64,000 bases of DNA, from contig JAKCOZ010000059.1 of assembly GCA_022605955.1 (NCBI GenBank), forward strand, positions 310,001 to 374,000. Reading direction: 5' to 3'. The notes beneath the pieces were generated by a model. It ran no database searches. It had not been told where the DNA came from and saw nothing but the letters and a program-made list of their open reading frames with translations. The first letter of the stretch is position 1. Every line of letters begins with the position of its first letter. Of the stretch, positions 24,401 through 36,400 are shown one piece after another. Source of the DNA: Rallus limicola. Lineage: Eukaryota > Chordata > Aves > Gruiformes > Rallidae. The translations under genes were made by a program, and so were the position numbers.

Positions 24401-27400
24401 CTTCATTATTTGTGCTTGGCTTTACCTTGTAAGTAAGGGAATGGAGGTCATAGGAAGGTTCTGTCATCTTAGGCATGATTTTAATGTGGGATTTCTTTAT
24501 TTTCATCTTGCTTTTTAAGCATACTAATAAGATTTGACATCTCAAAGTACACTTTTAATGTGTAGTGATGAAGTTAAGATAGCTCTGCAGGGAGTGCTCA
24601 GAAGTTTTAAGTGAAATTACCCTCTTAAAGTAAGGCTGGACCTTCTTTTGAGTTTTAAAGCAGTGGATATTTTTTTCCAAACGGCTTTCTTTGTCATAAT
24701 GACATTAAGAGACATTAATACAAGGTGGGAAGTTTTTTTCCGGCACCTTTCTGTTTGGAGTAATTTTGCAATTGAGTCCTTCTGTGAAAGCCCCAGAGAA
24801 GGCAGAAGGTGAATAACTAACCTTGGAGAGTGCAGGGGTGCAGTGCTGCTCTATGCCTTTCAGCCTGTACTCAGGAAGGCCTGGTAAATAAAAGGATTTT
24901 ATTTCAAGCACCTGTCTCTAGAGCTTGCTTCTTGTTTCCATTTGAAGGATTTTTTTTGGGGGTGGTCCAAGAATTGCACCTCTACCAGGATAAGGCTGCT
25001 TCAGTGAGGTGAAGGATTTCATCTGTGCCCTGCCAAAGTCTTTTAGGTTGCATGTGAGCTCACTGTCTCAGATGAATTAAGATGATGAGAGTGAGAAGCT
25101 GTTATCTTCTAAGGCTGTGTGTGTCTCTGGTTTTGGAGGGGGAAAAAAACAAACAACAACTTGTCAATACTTGTGGCATTTTTGCCCTGAGTATGATGAT
25201 GAAAGGCAAAAATTATCTTTATCTGGAAAAGTATTCTGAGAAGACCCAAGCTGGCATAATATTTTTTCATGGCTTTTGCAGTGTATGTTGTTTTTCAGGA
25301 ACATCTAAAACAGCAGCGCTGTGTCAGGAAGAGAAAAGAATCCACCACAGTGGATTTCCTGACCCTGGAGTGGAAAAAGTCTGGGAAGAGAAAAGGGTAG
25401 GAAGGAAGGGCTGCAGAATGCTCTAGCATGGGTGGAACTATAATGTATGATGGTGTTATCCAGGGGATGGAAAAAGTGTTCTCTGCAAAAATAACACTTA
25501 GTGCTTACAGAAACTGAGTGCAATGGGAATGCATTCCCATTGCTTCTCATCAGACCTCAGGCAGGCTGACCCCAAGTCCATTTCTGTACAAGGGTTGTCT
25601 TGCAAGAATTATGCTTAAACACAACCAAGATTTGAGAAGCAGGTTAGATCTGTTGTCTCAGTAACATGATTCTAATGGCATAATCAAGGGAATTCGAAAT
25701 GTGGTTGGGAACAGGTAGAGCTTAAGCTAGGTCTTGTGCAAGGTGTGAGTTGATGTTGGTATTGTGTATCTCCTGAGCAGAGCTTATAGCTTGATATATT
25801 ATGTTAATGTAGGGGTTTTTTTCCAGTTCTGAAGCAGATGATGACAAAATTCTAGTTACTAGCTTGTTCCCTGTTTAATGGGTACTGTTGAGTGGCATTG
25901 TCTATGTTTCCATCTACTAACCTTTCATGCAGTATATGGCTTAAATGACTAAGGCAAAGTAGTATGTTGGGTAGTCCAGTTTGTTCTTGTTTACACATAA
26001 TCCAGATTCTGGTGAAAGGTGATTTTTATTTTTTTCTTTTTATAATGTTTTTTTGGAAATAGCTGGCTTACTCTCCCCCGGGAACACTTCTGATTAGCAC
26101 AGCTTGTTCTCAGCTGTCAGTTCCTTTATTCATGTGTTCAGATAGTTGTGATCCATCTTCAGTGAAGATTAAAACTTTTATTTCCATTCAGGCTGGATTA
26201 ATTCCCTAGTCTGCCTCAAAGTGGTCACTTGAATGCCTCTGCAAGAGTAGTGAAGAGTTTTCCTGGTTGAGGTGGTTTGGTGCCAATTCTTTATAGAAGT
26301 CTATTGGATATGCTCAGCCATGCTAAATGCTGAAGTGCTTTTATCACCATGGTGTGTTTTACTGCAGAGTATCCCCTTGAATACTATTGTATCTTGCACA
26401 TGGTATTTAAAGCAAAGAAATCTCATTTAGTTAAATAACTACCATTTTACGTTCTTGCAAATTGGTTTTCTTGATAATTGATCCTGCAAACGTAGTGGCT
26501 GGTGGATTTTTTTTCTTCAAGTACATCATACTTCACTGTCTTTTTGCTTCTTCATCTGAAAATCACTGGCTAAGATTTAAGGGTAATCTGGGTCAATATT
26601 CCTTTTATACCTCTGGTTTTTAAGAGCACTTTAAAAGTTGTACTTAGAACATATGAAGTGATGATTTGGATCAAAGTTTATTCAGTCTGCAATAGGAAGT
26701 CATTGTGCTATGGTTTAAGTGGCATCTAGAAATTAACTTATTCTTTCCATGTATTAGATTAAGCACACAGTAGTGGATTTACTTGGTTAAGCCTTAAAAA
26801 ATGGTATGTAATTCTTCATGCCTAGACAAAGTGCCTAACATAATTTGAGTAATGTTTACAAAATGGCATGAATGGCACTTGCATCCCGTTTTGGCCTGAA
26901 CGGCTCCTTTTCCCTGAGTGTGGTCTTGGGTCAGCAGGTGGTAAACCAGCTGTGCTTAAGATCTGCACACATTCTGGTGATTGTGAGAGGGTCTCACTGT
27001 TTTTTCTTGCCTGTGCAGTGGACAATTGCCTGTGGTGGCTGTTTAGTTCATGGGAGGTGCTGCATTTCCTATGGAAAAGGATACTATTTTCATAGGATTT
27101 TTTGCAGTCATTGGGATTTACTTATTAGTGTATAATGCTTGGGGGGAGCAACCCCAGTTCTTTATATACCTTTAAGGTAGTCCAAGTGTAAACCTAATGC
27201 TGTCAAGTCCGTGGCCTAAAATGCCATGTCTATATGTCTCTTGTATGACATCAGGGATGGTGACTCAACTGCTTCCCTGGGCACCTGTCCCAGATCTTGA
27301 CAACCATTTTGGTGAAGAAAATTTTCCTAATATCTAATATAAACCTCCCCTGGTGCAAATTGAGGCCATGTTCTCCCATCCTATCACTTGCTACTTGGGA

Positions 27401-30400
27401 AAAGAGACCAACACCCACCCCAGTACAACCTCCTTTCTGGTAGTTCTAGAGTGATAATGTCTCTTCTCAATCTCCCTTTCTCAAGACTAAACAACCCCAG
27501 ATTCTTCAGCTTCCTCTCATAAGACTTCATCAGCTTTGTTGTTCATCTTTGGACATGCTCCAGCACCTTAGTGTCTTAAGTTTACATGGGTGTAACAGGG
27601 TAGAATGTAACTATGTAATGAGGGGGAGCTGCCCTCAGTTTGTAACAAGTCAGTTTGATTATTGAAACTGGATATTAAAGACAAACTATCTGAGACTAGA
27701 GAAAGGGACTAAAAGGTTAGAATATGGTTCTCTTGATTCATTTGGTTGAATATAATTCAGGAATATTCGATAATGTACAAACACTACAGCCATTCATATG
27801 TTTGTATAATTTGATTTATTGCTTGTTGAAAGTGAATGGATCATTACTTCAGCTTAATTAAAAAGGGCTTAAATAAGGTAAAGATTCAAAAGAAAGTCTA
27901 ATCGGGGAAGAGGCTAATATAATAAACCTTCACACTGGGAAGTTTCAAAAAGGGTTTTTTGTGGCCACTGTCTAGGGGCAGTATTATGGAATGATAAAGC
28001 GGGAAATAATCTCAAAATGTTTTAAATATTCCAAAATCTTCATTAGTGTGTAAGCAAAAGGTCTAGAGCGAGTCACCAGGACAAAGTGAACTCTGATTTA
28101 AAAACTATTATGTGGAATTGTTGATTTGGTACTGTGTGCTTGAGTAATGATGAATAATCACATTGAAATACTCTTTGAAAATAGTTTATAAAAAGCAGGA
28201 ATTTGTTCTGGATGGGAATGTCCTATCATTATTGTGTGAGATGACAGATAATACTTGTTTTACTTAAGCAGTGCTATTGCCTAAGTGTTTGAAAATGTGT
28301 TGATTAGTGTCTCTAATTGACTTTTCATTTTGTTTTAGCTAGCTGGAGTGGCTTTCCTTGCAGCTGGTCTGTGGGCATGGAGTGAAAAGGTAAGGGTAGA
28401 AATGACTACTTTTAGTTGTTCAGTGCTTCCCCCCCACCCCCAGCCTCAGTAAAGGTGCTTCCTCAGGAAGCAGCAGAAGTACACCTGAGCTCAGGACTAT
28501 ATTCAAATGATATAAACTGATTTGAGCTGGAGTTTATTCTTGTCCCTGATCAGGTGTTATTCTGTGGCCCTTCATGTTGATACCTTGTTTGTAAACGTCT
28601 AAGAACAGGATGCTAGGAGGAATTTAATCTTTATGGTAGGCTTTAAGAACTAGTCCTCGTATTTTCTAAAATACTTATCTACCCACCTCTTTTATATAAA
28701 AATCAAGCATTTGGAGCAGTGTAAAATAATATAATTTTATACTAAGAAAACAAACATACATGCATCTTTGGGACCATCTTTCTGAAGCATTCCAATCTTC
28801 AGGACATCTGTTGTCTTCCACTTTTTTTCCTCCATGGAGCTGGTTAAATAATTGTGCTTCTATGTGGAGGAGTAAAGCTGGGGAATGTGATCTAGCTGAA
28901 TAGGATGTTTTGGCAAAAGTTTTTCAGCTGTGTGGGCATGTACTCCTCTTAGAAGAAGATATGGCATAGGTATGGAAATTAATGGTTTATCCCGTTGTTA
29001 TGAATGTAAAAGCATGTCTTTTAATATGACTGCACACAACAGGAAAAAGTGACAATTACAAGCTGATTTACTGATCTGCTGCTTAGTTAACAGTGGAGGG
29101 TAGGCACCCTGTTTAGTTGTGCTGCTGAGTAGGAACACTTTATCATTGTAGTGTAATATTTCCGAACCAGAGTGGTTTTACACAGTACCTACTTGCATGC
29201 AGAGAAGGGTCTGGGATTCCTCCACTTCTCAGAAGTCAGAGTTTTATGATGGTGAAGTATTTCTTCTCTTCCCCATGCTGTGTAATGTAAGATTAGTAAT
29301 TGCTGATATGTAGTAAGCAACCTATCTCCACACACAAATGCGTTTACTTCCTCTTCTGTTTTAGAAGGATTTTCTTTCAAACTCTTTAGGGGGGAGGGTG
29401 TTAAACTTGCTAGAATTTGTATTTGCTCATGTTCAGACATTATCCTGTGTTCTGGAAAGAGACATATAGGAGCTGTGTGGTTGGAAATGGCTAGCTCACA
29501 AGTTCCTCCATTTGCCTTTTAGTAACTTAGTATACAATAAAGTCCATTTTAAGAAATCAAGAGCCTGGTTTTGCCAGCTTTGCCTGAACTATTTCAGCTC
29601 TGTCTTTTCTTGCCAAGTGCTTCAAAGCTTTTCCTGTGGCTTTGAGCTTCTGAATGACTTCTGGAATCTGTACATTATTTTTCATGTCTGTGTTTTTGTG
29701 TTATGTGGACAATCTTCAGTTCCATTCTTCAGCCATAGTTCACCTATGCATCTGTTTACAGAAACTTCTTGGTGACCAATAGATGGGAATTAAAAGAAAC
29801 ATTCCAAAGGCAGTGCTGCAGCAGTAAACCCACAGATAAGATACAGGAGTTTAGAACATCCTGTCTCTTTAGTGCAACATGAAGCAACTTGGATCCCTTT
29901 AACATCTGGGTTTTTCCTCTTGTCTTTTTTCCCCAACAGAACTTAAGATTGATTCCTCAGCAGTCATCTTATTAGGATATAAATCCCTCTGCATTTGTTT
30001 TAGTTGATAATATTGAAATGAGGATGCTGTTTTGAGAGAAGTTGAAAATACTATATATAAGTAAAAATGTTACCCATCCCATCCTGATTTGTTGCCTATT
30101 TGAGTCAATTCCAGTCTCTTTAACTGGTGCATCTAATTGGCCTCTCCTTGTGATCTTAAAGCTTTTGAACAGTGACTTAAAAGTTCAACTGTATAAATCA
30201 AAGTTATGCAATAAAAAATGATGTTACTATCTGTTACCCAAGAGATATTGCAAAAACATCACAAAGGGAAAGTGAATTATAATACACTGTTAACAGAAAC
30301 AAAATGAGTAATGCTCAGCCCTCTCATTGGGAAAGCAGCTTTTATTTCTAAAACCTTTTCAAGAAGGACACAGAGGGCATATCTAGGAAACTAGAGGCTA

Positions 30401-33400
30401 GTCAGTCTAACTTCATTTCCAGCAAGTTCAGTCAGTAACAAATGGAGAGGGTGCGGTCAGTCTGTTCCAAAGCAAGATTGTTTAGAGGGGCTTCCAGAGC
30501 AGGGGGAAGTGGCAATCTATGCTGGAGATGGAGTAACCTGGTGCATCAATAGGGGCTGGTGATTGGCTGCCTGGAGATTGGATCCATGTGGGAAAAAAAT
30601 TGAGCTGCTGCTATCACGAAGTTGAAAGAGGCATGCCCTCATGTAAAGACCAACAGGATGCTAGGTTATATTAGTACCAGTGTGGCTAGTGGTTGATGGG
30701 GGAGCTTCTGACGTAATTCATCATGTGAGGTTGTGTTAGAGTGGGGTTTTTTAAAAGACAATCCCTGTTTGCTCTCTGTCAACACACTTCAAGTGAGATA
30801 GTGGTACAATGCTTACAAACACTGGAAGAAAGTAGAAAGCAAGTTAAGCATGCATAGTTGAACTCTTTAGTCACTGTTTTAAGTGACTCAAAGGAAGACT
30901 TAAAGGCTGAGCTGTATTTCTGGATTTTTTTTTACACTGATTTCAGGTATTGGACTTAATTTCTTTACAACAGCACCTAGATTTCCTACAGGTATAAAGG
31001 CCAGCCTGTGCTTCAAAAAGCTTTAAAGATGCTTCTGTCTGTAGGATTGTAAGAGAGATGAGTAAACGGGATGAGACAGTCCCGGTAATTTTAATTATCT
31101 TGTTTATTTCCTACAGGTTTTTTTTTAATGCCTTTGTGAGGCAACCCCCCAATCTTCTTTTGAAAAGAAAATGTTATAAACATCAGATGTGAACATGAAG
31201 AAACTGTTGTGAACCAGCAACATCTCAGCATGAATAATAGAGTCCAGTTACTGCCAAATTTTCTTAAAAACAAACTTTGATCAGGGGAAGTTTTCTTCCA
31301 AAAGATGTTACTCAAGCGAGTGAGGCTGTCGAAAAATACACTTGAGTTTGGGTGTGGGAAGGAGATGGCTGGAAATAGTTGCGAAACTTTCAACATCCTG
31401 GTCACACAGTTTTGAGTTTCAAAGTGTATTGGTTCTACAAAGACACTGAATTAGCCTAGTTAATCTTGGCATATCTTCCTTGATTGTGGGTTCTGAGCCA
31501 AGGTTTGATTAGGTGAGACTCTCATAATTAACCTAGTAGACCAAGTATGATAGTTAGCTGTGGGGTCTCGCAGTTGGTAGGAATGGAAGTGTCACTGGTG
31601 ACATGACTAGAAAAGTCTTTGCTTCCCAGGATTGAATGCTGGGAAATCTATAAAGAGTATTTCAACTGTTGAGTACCAGCTATTCTGAATTCTGCCGGTG
31701 AATTATATTTTTCTGATACTCTTCAACCAGTTTTGGGTAAAAAACCCCACAACCCTCTATTGTCTTGCTGTTGCCAAATTAACAGCTCTAAATGGAACAT
31801 ATTATCAAAGAAGATAAATTCCTGTTTATCAGGATAGGGCTGTTACTAAGTGTCTTTCTTTTTGTCAGCTGATTGTGTTCTCAATGTGCTCATTTTCTTC
31901 TAGTGCTGTTTTTGAAGATGTTATTTTTAAGTATTTAAATACAAAGCTATACAGATTATTCCAAGGTATACTCTTAGGAAGTATGTTCTTTGCACTCAAT
32001 TCCAGCACAAATACGTGAGTAGAAAGATGAGATTTTACTTGGACAGATTTACCCTGCTTTATCAGTCTCTGATAAAGAGACTCTATGCTAAATGTAGTAA
32101 GCTTGAATAAACTTCCTAAAGAAAAAAATTAACAGACAAAATAACTATGTGATTATGGGATCTTGTACTGTGATTTATTTTTTTTTAATTTCTATTTTAA
32201 AGGGAAAGTATTTCCTTATTAAAATGGTCTATGTATTGTTGATGAGTGTATGATGAACACTCAGACTATTTCAAGGCTGTCTGGATCTCCCTACAAATAC
32301 TTCTCATTAGCTTTAAGATTTTAGCTGTCACTTCTGTCTTCTCATGTTGCATCTTGTTCTTGCTTGTGTTATATGTATTTGATGGAATTTTAATGGTAGG
32401 TTGTATACAAACAATCTCTTTAAAAACTAATCTAGAAATGGTAAGGGCTTCAATGTTTTAGCATTAAATTTATGTAGATATAGAAATTCTGTCCTAAGAT
32501 TGAGACAGGTGGGCTTAACAGGTAAGATTTTTGTCAAGATGAATGCTGTCTCTGGATAACAAGAAAACACTGCTGCAAAATTAGGTAAACTGCTGGCATT
32601 TTATAGGGAACAGATAACTTGTTGTGGTGTAAGAATTTTATTTGGGGTGAAAGGGGAATATTTAGGCTCTACTTGTGTATTTTTCCAAGATTTTTGAGGA
32701 CTGTGCCTAAGACTATTCAGCACTAGAATGGATATAACTAGAATGTCAACAAGGCTTTGTGCCTCACCCTTAAAATGTCACCCATAACTGGCTTTGTAGT
32801 TAGTATATTTCTCTTGTTTTGCCACCTAAATAGTTGTATTGGAATAATTATTTTTGTAATTTGTTTTTAAAGACTTTGAAATGAGTGTGCTCTTCTGAGG
32901 GATGCATTTCAAGTTAATGTAAAGCATTAATAATTTTGTCTTGAAATGAAATGAATATTCAGTGATAATATTGAGCTTTTGGCACCATCTTGTGGAAGCT
33001 TGTTTGGCAGATAGACCTAGGAGAAGAATGTAGTCTTAGTTGACTGCACTGGGTTTACTTATTAAAAGAATGAATAGCTAGAATTCTGCATTAATACTTC
33101 CCCTGCTAGGGTGAAGAAAGTTGATCTTGTCAATAACCATTCAACAGCAAGACTTTTCCATGTGGGCTGTGTTTGGCAAGCTCCCAGGCTTGCAACCAAT
33201 TCATTTGAAGTCATGTGGGAATCATGGACATCAAGAACAAACATTAAAAGAATAACATGCTTATAGCGGTTACCTTTATCTGTTATCCTGTTTTTCTCTG
33301 TCAGGGTGTATTGTCTGATCTGACGAAGGTGACTGGTCTTCATGGTCTTGACCCAGTGGTGCTTGTCTTAGTGGTGGGAATAGTGATGTTTACTTTGGGA

Positions 33401-36400
33401 TTTGCTGGTTGTGTAGGAGCACTGAGAGAAAACATCTGCCTTCTGAAGTTTGTAAGTAAAATTGCTTAAGTGGATTATTATATGTGTGAAAGCTGGGAAT
33501 AATAGATGAACTTGTAGCAAACCCAGGTAACTTAAAAAATTTAGTTTGTCATCATTTATATGGTAAACTTACTCTCCTGACAAGCCTCTGAGTAACAGGA
33601 TTGAAAGCAGTGTAGGTTCAAAACTACCTAATTTTCCCCTTTCTGGAAAACACTTTTTCATTCATTCTACTATATAGTAATGTTATAGTATGTATACCAG
33701 AGTCTAATTCTGTGTATGTAGTATCACAAAATGTGATATTCTATAACACCTGGTCAGGAATTGCTGAGAGGAGATAGTGTAGTGACTTAGGAGAACACAA
33801 TTTTAAAACTTTTTACATGTTTGGTGGGTATAACTTTGGGACTCCGATGTGAAATCTCTTACATAATGAAGCTTCTTTGCTTTAGGAAATAGGCTGGACA
33901 ATAAATTACAAACAACCCAAGAAGAAATATCAAGACTGCCTTTAGCCCTGTGTTTTCAGGATTCTCACTTCATTAATAGGTTAGCTGCTATTCATAATGA
34001 CTGTGATATGGTGTCATTTTACTGTTGAGTTCAGGTGACTAAACCAAAAATAACTCTACCTGTTTGGGGTGTTCTTTATATTGTATTCTTACTTAACATA
34101 CTTTGCTTTCAAGTATTGAGTGAGAATTTTAACCTAGTTTTTAGTGGAACAGAAGTAGGGTCATACTCAAAATGAATGGATATTTTCTTTTTTTTTTTAC
34201 AGTTCTGTGGAGCGATTATGTTTATATTCCTGCTGGAGCTGGCAGTGGCAGTTCTGGCTTTCCTGTTCCAGGATTGGGTGAGGGACAGAGTCAAGGAATT
34301 CTTTGAGAATAACATTAAATCCTACAGAGATGATATTGACCTCCAGAACCTCATTGATTCACTACAGAAAATTGTAAGTTCATGTCCTGTCACTTCTTTT
34401 GTGCATTCTATGAGAATATGTAGTGTTGGAAGCTTTTCTTTTCATTAGATTTATATTCTATAGCTAATAGTGCTCTAGTAGACATGCTGGTTTACTTTTT
34501 CTGCATGGAAAGCATCAGGAAGGCACGATATTCTGACATGCAGTGTTGTAACTGCAAATATCTGCATCCATCTGCTTTTGACCACCTTGACTTGCTCCTC
34601 TATTCTGATCAGTATTGCATTGGTTTAAGTGAGAAATGAGCAACAAAACAGTCTTTATCCTGAAAAAAAAAAATAGTGCAATGGAATAGATAGTTTGCAC
34701 TCTTATTTCAGGAGGCACTGCAGTCTTGCACAGGGTCTCTTATCTTCTGAGATTTAGCTCATCTTGAAGCAGATAAGTACTTTTGTTAACTGGGAAGGCT
34801 AGTCTCTAGTCAGGCAGTTGTCAAGGAAGGTTGGAACTGTTTTACACTCCTGTGGTCTTAAAATTGTCAATTACTAGATGAGTGATGTAAACCAGGAGAT
34901 CATGAGGTTTGTGCTAATAATGGCCTGGTGGCTTTCAATCAGCTGCTTTTGTAATCATGTCCAGGAAACAAACAGTGAGAGTTTGACTCTTCTATCTCTT
35001 ACTTGTGTGGTTAAAAAAAATACAGAGAAAAATGTGAGTATTTGTGAACAGGTGAAATGGTTGTTTCCTTTATATCTACCCCTTATGAAGGAAGGTTGGA
35101 TCTGCCTTTGATCTTTTACATGATCACATTTAGAAATATGTTCTCACAGGTCTGTTTGATAGCAGACCACATCTTAGAGTGGATATTGTTTTGGTCAGGT
35201 GTATTTTACCAGTTTATCTCGTTTGTTCTTATGTGCATTGATATGGACTGACTAAGCTGCCTGGATAGATTTCAGTGATATTTTGTCTTTAGCCTTCAGT
35301 GTTAAGAACACCTTTTAATAAGGTAGAACTTCTCCTGGCCATGACCAGCATCAGTAACTGTCTCAGTGTTATCCACTGTGTTGCTTTTTCTGTTTATCTG
35401 TCCTGTGAAACTTCAGGCCAGTAGGCTAAGCTGACTTACAGATGAACTCCAGTTAAATAGTTTTCAATGAAAATAAAAGACTGCATTTACTGAAAGGAGG
35501 TCACTAGGCAGATTAAGAAGCTAATAAACCTGAAAAAGGAAAGAACAGAAAAATCTCTGAACCGACCTGTTGTTGATCCATACACATAAATGCTGAGGAA
35601 GGAGAGGAAGTATGCAATGTGGATTAGCAATTGTAGTTCTGACAATTCTGTCCAGATCTCTTGAGTCATTGCCTGTGAAAACTGGGTGAACAGTTTTGGT
35701 TTGTTCACATGTGTCACAACTTTAACTTCTGAATCCAATTACTGATTTCAAGTTTTGGTGGGGCTCATGGACTGTTAGGTTAATGACAAGTTTTGTGAAG
35801 ACAGGCAGTGGGTAGAGGAGAGATGCTGGAGTTATCCAAGAGGATAGAACTTCATGAGTTACCAGGATGATCTGTGTGATGGTATAACGTTTCAAGTTGT
35901 TAATGTGAGAAAAAACTGTGCCTTTAAACATCCAGGCCAGTAAACTGCAAAATATACCAAGCTTTCAGTAGTTCCAGGAATTTGAACATTTCTTGAAGTA
36001 TTGGGACTTCCCCAGCCTGCCATTATGGCAATTATATTCCACTGTTTAGCTCAAGAAACTCAAGTTAAATGCTTCTAGAGGTGACTGACCCTTGAAATAG
36101 TAGATTTTACCAGTTGATTCATTTGGATATGAAGGCTTTCTTCCTTAAAAGAAAGGAAGTATATTAACAAATGTTTGGATCTGCTTTTTGCAGTAAACAA
36201 GGAGAAGAAAACTTGTTGATTCATGGAGAACTTAATGATGGAGTCACAAATTTCTAGAAACATTTTTGGTAACTTTTCTAGTTTAGGTTGGCTTGGAATT
36301 AAGGTGGTACAGAACACTTGCATACATTCTTCTGTTGTGCTGGTTATTGCTGTACAGTGATTGTACCTAGCAATTACATCTAAAGTGATAATTTTATGAT

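Larger units (their letters stand above)
21454..28338 (+). other. TSPAN14: TSPAN14 intron 2 (6.9 kb)
   Basis: Intronic sequence between the TM1-splitting exons. It holds an antisense CR1 fragment at 27250-27580 and a weak, older CR1-like trace near 22990-23060. No coding exon was found. Confidence 0.6.
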